From contig NZ_CP011805.1 of the NCBI RefSeq assembly GCF_001028625.1, forward strand, positions 2,403,001-2,467,000: a stretch of DNA of 64,000 nucleotides, in the 5' to 3' direction. Positions 8,630-17,686 of the stretch are shown here, one piece after another. Position 1 is the first letter of the stretch. Every line of letters starts with the position of its first letter. Source of the DNA: Pelagerythrobacter marensis. GTDB lineage: Bacteria > Pseudomonadota > Alphaproteobacteria > Sphingomonadales > Sphingomonadaceae. A model generated the notes under the pieces. It saw only the letters and a program-made list of their open reading frames with translations. It did no database searches and had not been told where the DNA came from. The position numbers and the translations under genes are program-made.

Positions 8630-9822
8630 GCGTGACGGCGACTCTCGATATCGCCCGGGTGCGCGAGGATTTTCCCGGCCTGCGCGCGCGCGGGGGCGCG
8701 CCGTGGCATTACCTCGACACCGCCGCCACCGCGCAGAAACCGCAGGCAGTGATCGACGCCGTGTCGCGCGCGATCGGCGCGGATTACGCCACCGTCCATC
8801 GCGGGGTCTATTCGCGCTCCGCCGAAATGACGCTGGGTTACGAGGCGGCGCGACGGCGCGTGGCCGCCTTCATCGGGGGGCAGGAAGACGAACTCGTCTT
8901 CACCCGCGGCGCGACCGAGGCGATCAACCTCGTCGCCTATTCCTGGCCCGACAAGGGGCGCGTGCTCCTCTCCACGCTGGAGCATCATTCCAACATCGTT
9001 CCCTGGCAGCTTGCGGGCTGGCAGGTCGATGTCTGCCCGTTGACCGAAGACGGCGCGATCGATCTCGACGCGGCCGAGGCCATGCTGACGCGCGAGCATA
9101 CGATGGTCGCCTTCGCCCATGTGTCCAATGTCCTCGGCTCGACGCTGGATGTGGGGCGCGCCGCCGCCCTGGCGCATTCGGTGGGGGCGAAGCTGCTGAT
9201 CGACGGGTGCCAGGCCGTGCCGCGCCTGCCGGTCGACGTGGCGGCGCTCGGCTGCGATTTCTATGCCTTCAGCGCGCACAAGCTGTACGGGCCGACGGGC
9301 ATCGGCGCGCTGTGGGCGCGGGCCGAACTGCTCGACGCCATGCCCCCGTGGCAGGGTGGCGGTTCGATGATCGAGAAAGTGGCGTTCGACGGCACGACTT
9401 ACGCGCCGCCGCCGCAGCGGTTTGAGGCGGGAACGCCGGCCATCGTGGAGGCGATCGGTTTCGCCGCGGCTTGCGACTATGTCGAACGGATCGGCCTAGC
9501 GCGCATCCACGCGCACGAATGCGCGTTGGTGGGGCGCCTGCGCGAGGCCCTGCGGGGCATGAACGATGTCACCCTGTTCGGCCCGGCGGACAGTGCCGGA
9601 ATCGTCAGTTTCGCAATGCATGGGGTTCACCCGCACGATCTGGGCACCATATTGGATGAAGAAAACGTCGCGATCCGCGCCGGGCATCATTGCGCGCAGC
9701 CGCTGATGGCCCATCTCGGCGTACCGGCCACCGCGCGCGCGAGTTTCGGCCTCTATTCGCATGAGGACGACCTCGACGCGCTGTTGCGCGGGATCGATCG
9801 CACCAGGAGGATCTTCGGATGA
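8626..9822 (+). CDS. sufS: Cysteine desulfurase SufS
   Basis: PLP-dependent class V enzyme that takes sulfur from cysteine for the Suf scaffold. The 398 residues include the PLP lysine in SAHKLYGPTGIGALW, the THRGV-like TVHRGVYSRS motif and the catalytic Cys in RAGHHCAQPLM. The GTG at 8626 gives a GTGA overlap with sufD; a second in-frame GTG at 8632 is possible and would remove only two residues. No separate SufE is seen in the window. Confidence 0.97.
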   Translation: MSVTATLDIARVREDFPGLRARGGAPWHYLDTAATAQKPQAVIDAVSRAIGADYATVHRGVYSRSAEMTLGYEAARRRVAAFIGGQEDELVFTRGATEAINLVAYSWPDKGRVLLSTLEHHSNIVPWQLAGWQVDVCPLTEDGAIDLDAAEAMLTREHTMVAFAHVSNVLGSTLDVGRAAALAHSVGAKLLIDGCQAVPRLPVDVAALGCDFYAFSAHKLYGPTGIGALWARAELLDAMPPWQGGGSMIEKVAFDGTTYAPPPQRFEAGTPAIVEAIGFAAACDYVERIGLARIHAHECALVGRLREALRGMNDVTLFGPADSAGIVSFAMHGVHPHDLGTILDEENVAIRAGHHCAQPLMAHLGVPATARASFGLYSHEDDLDALLRGIDRTRRIFG

Positions 9823-10343
9823 CCGAAGCGAACGAGAAGAAAAGAGACTACGTCGCCGCCCCGACGCCTTTCGAGGCGGTCGAGAAGCCGCCCCGCGCAC
9901 GGGTGGAGGATGCGGCCGACGACGCCCCTCGGGAAGGCGCCGGGACCGAAACCGCGCGCGACACGATGACGCGCAAGCGCGATTACCTGGAAGGGTTCCT
10001 GCAGAAGAAGCCGGAAAATGTCCCCGACGGGGCACCGGGCGGCGAACTGTACGAGGCCGTCGTTGCCGCGCTGAAGGAAATCTACGACCCGGAAATCCCG
10101 GTCAACATCTACGATCTCGGGCTGATTTACGGGGTCGATGTCGATGACGAGGGCGGGGTCGTGGTTACGATGACGCTGACCACGCCGCATTGCCCGGTCG
10201 CCGAAACGATGCCGGGCGAAGTGGAACTGCGCGCGGCCAGCGTGCCCGGCGTGCGCGATGCCGAAGTCAACCTGGTCTGGGACCCGCCCTGGGGGCCGGA
10301 CAAGATGACCGACGAGGCCCGCCTCGAACTGGGGATGCTGTGA
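9819..10343 (+). CDS. sufT: SufT (DUF59/MIP18 family) Fe-S maturation factor
   Basis: A DUF59 protein that helps deliver or mature Fe-S clusters. Of 174 residues, the first ~70 are a charged, low-complexity extension. The DUF59 core then starts at the family motif DPEIPVNIYDLGLIY and contains TTPHCPVAE with its conserved Cys and WDPPWGPDKM near the end. It overlaps sufS by ATGA and sufA by TGATG. Confidence 0.95.
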   Translation: MTEANEKKRDYVAAPTPFEAVEKPPRARVEDAADDAPREGAGTETARDTMTRKRDYLEGFLQKKPENVPDGAPGGELYEAVVAALKEIYDPEIPVNIYDLGLIYGVDVDDEGGVVVTMTLTTPHCPVAETMPGEVELRAASVPGVRDAEVNLVWDPPWGPDKMTDEARLELGML

Positions 10344-10702
10344 TGGCCGATACGAAAACCCGCCCCGCGCCCAAGGCCGCGGTCGTCCTGACGGCGGCGG
10401 CGGAGAAGCGCATTGCCGATCTCATGGCCCAGGCCCCGGAAGATGCGGTGGGAGTCAAGCTGTCCACTCCGCGTCGCGGGTGTTCGGGCCTTGCCTATTC
10501 GGTCGACTATGTGAGCGAGGAACAGGCGTTCGACGAGAAGATCGAAACGCCTGGTGGCATCTTCTATATCGATGGCGCGAGCGTGCTCTACCTGATCGGC
10601 AGCACGATGGACTGGCGCGAGGACGATTTCACCGCCGGCTTCGTGTTCGAAAACCCCAATGCCAAGGGCGCCTGCGGCTGCGGCGAAAGCTTCATGGTCT
10701 AG
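10343..10702 (+). CDS. sufA: A-type Fe-S carrier SufA/IscA-like
   Basis: A-type scaffold/carrier that hands Fe-S clusters to target proteins. It has 119 residues and the three invariant cysteines, one in RRGCSGL (residue ~47) and the pair in GACGCGESF (residues ~111 and 113). It is last in the suf operon. Its final 11 bases overlap the tail of the convergent gene at 10692. Confidence 0.95.
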   Translation: MADTKTRPAPKAAVVLTAAAEKRIADLMAQAPEDAVGVKLSTPRRGCSGLAYSVDYVSEEQAFDEKIETPGGIFYIDGASVLYLIGSTMDWREDDFTAGFVFENPNAKGACGCGESFMV

Positions 10703-11357
10703 CGCGCAGTCGCGCAATATCGTCCAGCAGCAGCGGCCATTCGGGCGAATCGGCCTGCGGGTCGGTGGCGCGGTCGATTTGGTCGAGGACGCTGCATATC
10801 TGCGGTGAAGGCGCGACCGTCGGTCCATTGCCGGAACCGAGCAGAATTCGCCGCACGATGCGGCATTCGGCGCCGGTAATGTGGCATGGATCGTCGCTCT
10901 TGCCCAAACGGGTGGGGCCGATCCCGTCCAGTACCGCGAGCTGTATCTGCTTCAGGGCATAGAGCCGCAGGCTGTCGGGGGCATCGCCCGCGCGCTCGAC
11001 CAGGCGAACCAGCAACTCCAGCTCGGCCATCGTGATCGGTGAACCGCCGGTCTCGATCATACCGATCAGCCAGTGCACCTCGCATTCATCACAGGTTTCT
11101 GCGGATTCGCCGGTATCCAGGACGAATTCGCACAGAGCATCGACGAAGAAGTCGACCCAGTCGCCGCTCGGTCGATCCAGCGCGCGATTGAGCATCAGCA
11201 GCGATTCGGCTTCCAGTCGACCGATCGTGCCGTCGCTCCAGCCCATCTGGCGCAGCGCGATCAGCGTCTGCGGCGTGATCTCGCCGGCCGCCGCGGCGGA
11301 GCGTGCCAGCTCGGTAAACCCGATGGTCATCGCGTCGGTCCTTTCGTTCGGGACCAT
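10692..11357 (-). CDS. Conserved hypothetical protein
   Basis: A 221-residue soluble protein with no signal peptide or membrane segment. I do not recognise the family. Visible features are a helical N-terminal half, an acidic middle with a CDEC pair (in SAETCDECEVHW) and two further cysteines (DPCHITGAEC). These could bind a metal, but that is a guess. Start options are the ATG at 11357 and the in-frame ATG at 11330 (MTIGFTEL); the second looks more protein-like. It converges on sufA and overlaps it by 11 bases. Confidence 0.7.
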   Translation of the reverse strand: MVPNERTDAMTIGFTELARSAAAAGEITPQTLIALRQMGWSDGTIGRLEAESLLMLNRALDRPSGDWVDFFVDALCEFVLDTGESAETCDECEVHWLIGMIETGGSPITMAELELLVRLVERAGDAPDSLRLYALKQIQLAVLDGIGPTRLGKSDDPCHITGAECRIVRRILLGSGNGPTVAPSPQICSVLDQIDRATDPQADSPEWPLLLDDIARLRARP

Positions 11358-11413
11358 GCGAGTTTCGGCCTGATTTCGTTAAGGGCGGGTTACTTCGCCC
11401 CTCCGTCCACCGC

Positions 11414-11863
11414 CTATCTGCGCCGCAATGCCGCGACGCAGGCTGCCCGATCGACGTCGAACCCGTCGGAAGAGCGCCGCGTATCGACATAGGTCGCAGT
11501 CGGCTCCGCCCCGGGTCGTAGCGGGTAGAGATAGACGTCGAGCACACAGGCTTCGCCGGAAAATTGCAGCTTGCGCGCGTCGCCTTCCCACACGTCGAGC
11601 CGCGCGGTCCCGAAGGTTCGCTGCAGGGCATCGGCATCGGCGCCGATAACCCCCTCCAGCCCCGGCAGGTCCATCACGCGCGGTGCGCGAAAGCCAGTGG
11701 ATGGCGGGGGGGCAGTCGGCCGGGTCGGGGGCGGGGCGGGGCGTGTGGAATCGGGGCGCGTCGGTTGTGGTGCGCCGGGGGAAGGGGGCGGAACAGTGGC
11801 GCACGCGCCCACCATCGGCAGGATGGCAAAAACGAGGAATCTAGGAAGAACTGGCGACGGCAA
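11414..11863 (-). CDS. Small lipoprotein with Pro/Thr-rich linker
   Basis: A 149-residue predicted outer- or inner-membrane lipoprotein. The signal ends in lipobox VGAC (Cys21). A ~35-residue Pro/Thr/Ser-rich linker and a C-terminal domain follow, with GLEGVIGADADALQRTFG, then EACVLDVYLYP and a second Cys near the C-terminus, perhaps forming a disulphide. The family is unknown. Its start lies 23 bases inside the end of the EI24-like gene, so the two are probably translated from one mRNA. Confidence 0.72.
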   Translation of the reverse strand: MPSPVLPRFLVFAILPMVGACATVPPPSPGAPQPTRPDSTRPAPPPTRPTAPPPSTGFRAPRVMDLPGLEGVIGADADALQRTFGTARLDVWEGDARKLQFSGEACVLDVYLYPLRPGAEPTATYVDTRRSSDGFDVDRAACVAALRRR

Positions 11864-12548
11864 CGGATATTTCCTTGCGGCGGTGGACGAGGTGTACTGC
11901 GGCGGCTGCCCCCAGAACGGGCGCGAGAAGATTGACGAACGGCACGGCCATCAGGCCTGCGATCGTGCCGCCCAGAAGAAACCGTTCGATTGCGGGGAGG
12001 GGATTGGCGGCGCCGGCGGACGAGGGGCGATGGCGCGCCCAGGCGAGGTCCTGCAGTTCGCGCCCCAGCAACCAGGCGTTGACCGCCCAGAAGACTATGG
12101 CCGGACCGATTGCGGTGAAAACCAGCGGAATGGCGAGCAGCAGGGCGATCAGGTTGGCAATCACGGCGCGAAATGTGGCGCGCACACTTGCGGCCAGTTC
12201 CCGGCGCCAGGGAAGGGTTTGCGCGCTTGCCCGCGCATCGGGATAGTGCCGGGCTTCCACTGCTGCGACGATTTCGTCGGCGAAGAATTGCAGCACCGCC
12301 AGTGCGACCAGGCGGAACAGCAGCCAGCCTCCCACCAGTGTGAGCAACAGTGCGACCAGCGCGCCCATTCCTTCGCTGCCGGCAATGTCCCACCGGTCCA
12401 GCGCGAAATCGATCGCGAAACCGGCCGCGATGCCGGCTGCGACGAACAGCGCCAGCGTGATCGCGATCGACTTGGCCAGAACGCGCAGGATCGCCGGATC
12501 GGCCAATTGGCCAGCGGCGCGGCCGAGGGCGGAGGGGAGCGCGAACAT
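11841..12548 (-). CDS. EI24/CysZ-like integral membrane protein
   Basis: A 235-residue polytopic inner-membrane protein of the EI24 domain family (related to CysZ). At least four to five hydrophobic segments are visible: near residues 23-45, 60-85, 130-165 and 200-225. The transported substrate or role is unknown; CysZ relatives move sulfate, but no sulfur genes are adjacent. It is divergent from the PfkB kinase gene, with a 123-base shared promoter region. Confidence 0.8.
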   Translation of the reverse strand: MFALPSALGRAAGQLADPAILRVLAKSIAITLALFVAAGIAAGFAIDFALDRWDIAGSEGMGALVALLLTLVGGWLLFRLVALAVLQFFADEIVAAVEARHYPDARASAQTLPWRRELAASVRATFRAVIANLIALLLAIPLVFTAIGPAIVFWAVNAWLLGRELQDLAWARHRPSSAGAANPLPAIERFLLGGTIAGLMAVPFVNLLAPVLGAAAAVHLVHRRKEISVAVASSS

Positions 12549-12609
12549 CTTGCCGGGGGAAATGGGGCGGCGCGCAGCAACAAGTCAATCACAATCCCGC
12601 GGCGCGCCC

Positions 12610-12638
12610 TTGGCGCGAGGGCTGCCAGCGGCTAGGCG
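12610..12638 (+). promoter_or_regulatory. Candidate promoter of the PfkB kinase gene
   Basis: TTGGCG (12610-12615) and TAGGCG (12633-12638) are 17 bases apart, the same arrangement as the clearer rpmB promoter in this window (TTGACG-17-TAAGCG). An AGGA ribosome site sits at 12662-12665, before the GTG at 12672. Confidence 0.35.
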
Positions 12639-12671
12639 CAGGCTCTACCTTGCGGCTTTTCAGGACCACAC

Positions 12672-13679
12672 GTGAACCAGCAGACGAACGAACCCCGTTA
12701 CGACGTGATCGCCATCGGCAATGCCATCGTCGACGTCATGGCTCCCTGCAGCGAGGAATTGCTGGACGAGCTTGGCCTGAACAAGGGCGGGATGACGCTG
12801 GTCGATGCCGCGCGCGCGGAAGAGCTTTATTCGGCGATGGGCCCTGCACGCGAGATTTCGGGCGGTTCGGCGGCAAACACTCTTGCCGGTCTTTCCGCAC
12901 TGGGCGCGCAGTGCGCTTTCATCGGCCAGGTTGCCGACGATCAGCTCGGGGCCGTGTTCGCGCACGATATTCGCGCGGTCGGGATCGATTTCGATACGCC
13001 GGCGCGGCAGGAGGAGCCGTCCACCGCGCGGTGCCTGATTTTCGTGACGCCTGACGCGCAGCGCACGATGAACACGTTCCTCGGCGCCAGCCAGTTCCTG
13101 CCCCCTTCCACGCTCGATGCCGAAGCGGTCGCGGCGGCGAAGATTCTTTATCTCGAAGGGTACCTATGGGACCCGGAAGAGCCGCGAGCCGCGATGCGGA
13201 GAGCGATCGAGGCTGCGCGGGCGGCTGGACGCAAGGTTGCCTTTACCCTGTCCGAAGTCTTTGTGATCGAACGCCACGGCGACGATTTTCGCGCCCTGAT
13301 CGACGATGGACTGATCGACATTCTCTTCGCCAATCACCTCGAACTGGCCGCATTGACGGGGGAAGACACGCTGGAGGCCGGCATTGCCGCGCTTCGCGAC
13401 AAGGTGCCGACCCTGGTGGTTACGCGCAGTTCGGACGGCGCGGTCGCGGTGCACGACGGGGCGCGGGCCGAAGTGCCGGCCGAACCGATCGACAAGGTGG
13501 TCGACACCACTGGTGCGGGCGACCTGTTCGCCGCCGGGTTCCTTTATGGTTACGTTCGCGACGAACCGCTGGAAACATGTCTGCGCCGCGGTGCCATTGC
13601 CGCGTGCGAGATCATCTCGCACTACGGCGCGCGGACCGAAGCCGACCTGACCCGCCTGATGGATGAAAAGCTGGGCTGA
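12672..13679 (+). CDS. PfkB family carbohydrate/adenosine kinase
   Basis: A ribokinase-fold kinase of 335 residues. The PfkB signatures are clear: the N-terminal DVIAIGNAIVDVMAPC strand, the GGSAANTLAGLSALGA substrate/lid region and the C-terminal DTTGAGDLFAAGFLYG motif with the catalytic Asp. The N-terminal pattern and length resemble adenosine kinases of alphaproteobacteria, so adenosine or a related nucleoside is a likely substrate. Sugar specificity cannot be excluded. The start is a GTG at 12672, seven bases after an AGGA site. It converges with purD, 19 bases away. Confidence 0.88.
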   Translation: MNQQTNEPRYDVIAIGNAIVDVMAPCSEELLDELGLNKGGMTLVDAARAEELYSAMGPAREISGGSAANTLAGLSALGAQCAFIGQVADDQLGAVFAHDIRAVGIDFDTPARQEEPSTARCLIFVTPDAQRTMNTFLGASQFLPPSTLDAEAVAAAKILYLEGYLWDPEEPRAAMRRAIEAARAAGRKVAFTLSEVFVIERHGDDFRALIDDGLIDILFANHLELAALTGEDTLEAGIAALRDKVPTLVVTRSSDGAVAVHDGARAEVPAEPIDKVVDTTGAGDLFAAGFLYGYVRDEPLETCLRRGAIAACEIISHYGARTEADLTRLMDEKLG

Positions 13680-13698
13680 GCGAACGCGCCAGCCGGTT

Positions 13699-14991
13699 TC
13701 AGCCGCCTTTGCGCTCGCGCTCCATCTCGCGCCAGCCGATGTCGCGGCGGCAGAAGCCGCTCGGGAAATCGATCGCGTCGACAGCGGCATAGGCGGCTGC
13801 CTGCGCTTCGGTCACGCTGTCGCCCATCGCGGTGACGTTGAGCACGCGGCCGCCATTCGCCACGAGAGCGTCACCGCTGTGCCGGGTCCCTGCGTGGAAC
13901 ACTTTCGCGCCGCCGGCTTCGGCATCCGCCAGATCGATCGTGCCGCCTTTCTCGGGCGTAGCGGGGTAGCCATTGGCGGCCATGACCACGGTCAGTGCCG
14001 TCCGGGGCGAGCGCTGCACCGGATCGCAAGTGCCGAGGCGGTTTTCGGCGCAGGCCAGCATCAGTTCGCCCAGATCGCTTTGCATCCGCATCATCAGAAC
14101 CTGACACTCCGGATCGCCGAAGCGTGCGTTGTATTCGATCAGCTTGGGCCCGTCTTCGGTGAGCATGAGGCCGGCGTAGAGCACGCCTGAGTAGGGCATT
14201 CCCTCGTCCGCCATCGCGCGCACGGTCGGCGCGATGATGCGTTTGAGAACCTCGCCGTGGAGCGTGGGGCTGAGCACCTTTGCCGGGCTGTAGGCGCCCA
14301 TGCCGCCGGTATTGGGCCCTGTATCGCCGTCGCCCACCCGCTTGTGATCCTGCGCGGTGCCGCAGGGCAGGATCGTCGCCCCGTCGGTCAGCGCGAAGAA
14401 GCTGGCTTCCTCGCCTTCGAGGAATTCCTCGATCACCACTTCGGCGCCGGCCGCGCCGAACTGGCCGCCGAACATGTCGGCGAGCGCGGTCTCGGCCTCC
14501 TCGCGGGTCTGCGCGATCACCACGCCCTTGCCCGCGGCGAGGCCGTCGGCCTTGAGCACGTAAGGCGCGGCAAAGCGGTCGAGCGCGCCGGTCGCTTCGG
14601 CCAGGGACGCGGTCCGAACATATCCGGCGGTGGGGATTCCCGCGCGCTCGCACAGATCCTTGGTGAAACCCTTGCTGCCTTCGAGCTGGGCGGCCGCTTT
14701 CGACGGGCCGAAGACCGAAATGCCTTCGGCGCGCAGCGAATCGGCCAGCCCGTCGACCAGCGGTGCCTCGGGCCCCACGACCACCAGCCCGATGCGATGT
14801 TCGTCGCAGAATGCGATAACCGCGCCGTGATCGGCGGTATCCAGCGCGACGCAAGTGGCGTGCTGCGCGATGCCGGGGTTGCCGGGGGCGGCGTAGAACT
14901 TATCCTCGGTGCGCGAGAGAAGGCGGGATTGCGCCAGCTTCCACGCCAGCGCATGTTCGCGCCCGCCCGAGCCCAGCAGAAGGATATTCAT
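13699..14991 (-). CDS. purD: Phosphoribosylamine-glycine ligase
   Basis: ATP-grasp enzyme forming glycinamide ribonucleotide in purine synthesis. The 430 residues start at MNILLLGSGGREHAL, the canonical N-terminus. They contain the ATP-grasp lid KADGLAAGKGV, the GPNTGGMGAYSPA motif and the DPECQ metal segment. The ATG at 14991 has a GGAG ribosome site about 5 bases upstream. Its start codon shares two bases with the divergent xseA start, so the promoter and ribosome site of each gene lie inside the coding region of the other. Confidence 0.97.
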   Translation of the reverse strand: MNILLLGSGGREHALAWKLAQSRLLSRTEDKFYAAPGNPGIAQHATCVALDTADHGAVIAFCDEHRIGLVVVGPEAPLVDGLADSLRAEGISVFGPSKAAAQLEGSKGFTKDLCERAGIPTAGYVRTASLAEATGALDRFAAPYVLKADGLAAGKGVVIAQTREEAETALADMFGGQFGAAGAEVVIEEFLEGEEASFFALTDGATILPCGTAQDHKRVGDGDTGPNTGGMGAYSPAKVLSPTLHGEVLKRIIAPTVRAMADEGMPYSGVLYAGLMLTEDGPKLIEYNARFGDPECQVLMMRMQSDLGELMLACAENRLGTCDPVQRSPRTALTVVMAANGYPATPEKGGTIDLADAEAGGAKVFHAGTRHSGDALVANGGRVLNVTAMGDSVTEAQAAAYAAVDAIDFPSGFCRRDIGWREMERERKGG

Positions 14992-16486
14992 GGCCGCTCC
15001 AGATTTCGACGATGGTGGCAGAGACGATGGCAGTGGCGGGCTGGTAGCGCGCCAGCGCCGGGGGGACAACGCCGAGCCGCTTTCGATTAGCGAGGTTTCC
15101 AACCTTCTCAAGCGAACGGTGGAAGAACGTTTCGGTTTCGTGCGCCTGCGCGGCGAGCTTTCCGGCGTCAAGCGCGCCGCTTCGGGCCACGTCTACCTGT
15201 GCCTGAAGGATGAAGCTGCGGTGATCGATGGGGTCATGTGGCGCGGCACCGCCCAGCGGCTGACATTTGCGCCGGAAGACGGGGTGGAAGTCGTCGCATC
15301 CGGCAAGCTGACCACTTATCCTGGCCGCTCGAAATATCAGATTGTCATCGACAGCCTCGAAATTGCCGGCGAAGGTGCGCTGCTCGCGCTGCTGGAAAAA
15401 ACCCGCGCAAGGCTGGCGGCAGAAGGGCTCTTCGCGCCGGAGCGCAAGCGCGCCATTCCGTTCCTTCCCCGCACCATCGGTGTGGTCACGAGCCCTACGG
15501 GGGCGGTGATTCGCGATATCCTGCACCGTCTGGCGGACCGGTTCCCGAGCCATGTCGTCGTCTGGCCGGTGCTGGTCCAGGGGCAGGGCGCGGCGGAACA
15601 GGTGGCGGCGGCGGTCCGCGGGTTCGGCGCGCTCGATCCGGCGGGCGCCGTGCCGCGGCCGGATCTGCTGATCGTGGCGCGGGGCGGCGGTTCGATCGAG
15701 GATCTGTGGGCGTTTAACGAAGAAGCCGTCGTTCGCGCGATTGCCGACAGCTCGATCCCGGTGATTTCCGCGGTCGGGCACGAAACCGACACCACGCTGG
15801 CCGACCATGCGGCCGATCGCCGCGCCCCCACACCCACTGCAGCGGCGGAGATGGCGGTTCCCGTGCGGGGTGAGCTGGCGGCGGCAGTGGCCGATTATGC
15901 CGCCCGCAAGCGCCGGGCCATTCTGCGCCCGGTGGCAATGGGGCGCGAACGGCTGGATGCGCGGGCACAGCGTCTGCCCCGGCCCGATGCATTGCTTCAG
16001 CCGCAGGCGCAAAAGGTGGACGAGCTGGCGGAGCGTTTGCGGCGCGGGCTGGCGGACCGGGCAGGGCGAGGGCGCGAACAGCTGTCCGAACTGCGTTTGT
16101 CGCCAACCGTGCTTCAACGCGGCCTGCGCGACGCGCGCGAACGTTTGGAAGGCCAGCGGCTTACCCCCCTGCTGGCGACTCTCCGCCTCCAGCGCGAGCG
16201 AGAGCGGTTCGGGGCGCTCGAACGCGTCCATCTCTCGCTCGACCCCAAGGCGCCGCTGGCGCGCGGTTTCGTGCTGGTGAAGGACGCCAGCGGCCAACTG
16301 GTGCGCTCGCGTTCCGCCGCCGCCGCGAAACCGTCGCTGGCGCTCGAATTCGCGGACGGGGTGCTGAATGTCGCCCCCTCCGGTTCAGCAAAGGGTCAAG
16401 CGGCCAGGCCCAGGGCAGCGAAGCGGCCTTCCGCTGCGGCGGAAGAAACCGCGCCGCGGCAGGAAGAATTGTTCCGCCGCGAATGA
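14990..16486 (+). CDS. xseA: Exodeoxyribonuclease VII large subunit
   Basis: Large catalytic subunit of exonuclease VII, which degrades single-stranded DNA. Of 498 residues, an OB-fold domain (SISEVSNLLKRTVEERFG onward, residues ~30-125) precedes the catalytic domain. The latter shows TIGVVTSPTGAVIRDI, ARGGGSIEDLWAFNEE and AVGHETDTTLADHAAD, then a long helical region and a Lys/Ala-rich tail. The N-terminus has about 25 extra residues. The ATG at 14990 is supported by AAGGA at 14980-14984. The small subunit (xseB) is not in the window. Confidence 0.96.
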   Translation: MAAPDFDDGGRDDGSGGLVARQRRGDNAEPLSISEVSNLLKRTVEERFGFVRLRGELSGVKRAASGHVYLCLKDEAAVIDGVMWRGTAQRLTFAPEDGVEVVASGKLTTYPGRSKYQIVIDSLEIAGEGALLALLEKTRARLAAEGLFAPERKRAIPFLPRTIGVVTSPTGAVIRDILHRLADRFPSHVVVWPVLVQGQGAAEQVAAAVRGFGALDPAGAVPRPDLLIVARGGGSIEDLWAFNEEAVVRAIADSSIPVISAVGHETDTTLADHAADRRAPTPTAAAEMAVPVRGELAAAVADYAARKRRAILRPVAMGRERLDARAQRLPRPDALLQPQAQKVDELAERLRRGLADRAGRGREQLSELRLSPTVLQRGLRDARERLEGQRLTPLLATLRLQRERERFGALERVHLSLDPKAPLARGFVLVKDASGQLVRSRSAAAAKPSLALEFADGVLNVAPSGSAKGQAARPRAAKRPSAAAEETAPRQEELFRRE

Positions 16487-16498
16487 CTTGCTAGGGCG

Positions 16499-16711
16499 AT
16501 GGCCATGTTGATGAATTCCGGTAGCGGCGGCGAGGCGAAGCTCGCTTACGGCCCCAATGGCTTTCGCGTCTTGCGTGCGGGCCAGCATGTCTTCTGCGCG
16601 GTGACCGGGGAGGCTGTTCCGCTGGAGGAGCTAAGGTACTGGAGCGTCGAGCTGCAGGAACCCTATGCCAGCGCCGAAATCGCCACGCGCCGTATGACGC
16701 AGGGCGAATGA
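16499..16711 (+). CDS. DUF2093 small protein
   Basis: A 70-residue DUF2093 protein, a family found in alphaproteobacteria. The whole family core is visible: NGFRVLRAGQHVFCAVTGE with a central Cys, then EELRYWSVELQEPYASAEI. The function is unknown. Start codons at 16499, 16505 and 16511 are all in frame. The one at 16499 is only two bases after AGGGCG, so 16505 or 16511 is plausible. It ends in an ATGA overlap with the M23 peptidase gene. Confidence 0.9.
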   Translation: MAMLMNSGSGGEAKLAYGPNGFRVLRAGQHVFCAVTGEAVPLEELRYWSVELQEPYASAEIATRRMTQGE

Positions 16712-17670
16712 CCCGGCGGCATTTTCCCGTGCGCCTGTTGATCGGCGCTATCGCGACCTTCGCCGTCGCGAGCTGCATTCCCTCGCCCGACGTGCCCGAT
16801 GCAGTGGTGCAGCCGGTGCCTGCGCCGGTTTCGGCATCCCCGCCACCGTCGCCCGCTCCGCCACCGCCGGCCCCTGAGCCGCAGCCGAACAGCGGCCTGG
16901 CGCGCGGGCCGACCACCTTCGTGTTCGAGGGCGAAACGACCCAGGGTGGCTGGATTCGCGGACAGGCACCGGCGGGTGCGGTTACCGTCCGTTTGGACGA
17001 ACAGGCGCTCGTACTCGATGAAGAAGGGCGCTTCTTTGCCGCCTTCGATCGCGATGCGGGCGCGCGCGCCACACTGCGCGCCGACCTCGCGGATGGGCGA
17101 ACGATCGAAAGTCCGATCGCGATTGCCCCTCGCGACTGGAATATCGAGCACGTCAACGTCGCGCGCCGCTCCGGCGGACCGAGCGAGGCTTTCATGAAGA
17201 TCCGTCGGCCGGAACTGGCGCAGATCGTCGCCGCACGCGCGATCGAATCGGAGAGCGACGGGTGGCGGCAGGACTTCATCTGGCCGGTCACGGGCCGTAT
17301 TTCGGGCCGGTTCGGATCGCAGCGCATCTATCGGGGCGAGCCGGGTAGCTATCATTCGGGCCTCGACATCGCGACCGGGGAAAGCGGCACGCCATTCGTC
17401 GCGCCTGCGGACGGTGTCGTGGTGCTTGCGACCGAGCGACCTTTCAGCCTCGAAGGCAACCTGCTGATCATCGATCACGGACAGGGCTTGAACAGCGCTT
17501 TCCTCCACATGTCGCGCATTGCGGTGGAGGAAGGGCAAGAGGTGCGCCGCGGCCAGCACATCGGCAATATCGGATCGAGCGGGCGGGCCACCGGGCCGCA
17601 CCTGCACTGGAGCCTCAAATGGCGCGATTTCCGGCTCGACCCGCTCCTGTTCCTCGGCCCCATGCCCTGA
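16708..17670 (+). CDS. M23 family murein endopeptidase lipoprotein
   Basis: A 320-residue LytM-type zinc peptidase acting on cell-wall cross-links in the periplasm. The signal carries lipobox VASC (Cys23), followed by a Pro-rich linker (residues 30-62) and a beta domain (70-140). The M23 domain has HxxxD at His216/Asp220 and HLH at 298-300, so the metal ligands are complete and the enzyme looks active. It overlaps DUF2093 by ATGA and lies 16 bases before the phytase-like gene. Confidence 0.92.
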   Translation: MTRRHFPVRLLIGAIATFAVASCIPSPDVPDAVVQPVPAPVSASPPPSPAPPPPAPEPQPNSGLARGPTTFVFEGETTQGGWIRGQAPAGAVTVRLDEQALVLDEEGRFFAAFDRDAGARATLRADLADGRTIESPIAIAPRDWNIEHVNVARRSGGPSEAFMKIRRPELAQIVAARAIESESDGWRQDFIWPVTGRISGRFGSQRIYRGEPGSYHSGLDIATGESGTPFVAPADGVVVLATERPFSLEGNLLIIDHGQGLNSAFLHMSRIAVEEGQEVRRGQHIGNIGSSGRATGPHLHWSLKWRDFRLDPLLFLGPMP

Positions 17671-17686
17671 GCCGCCGGCCCGCGCG

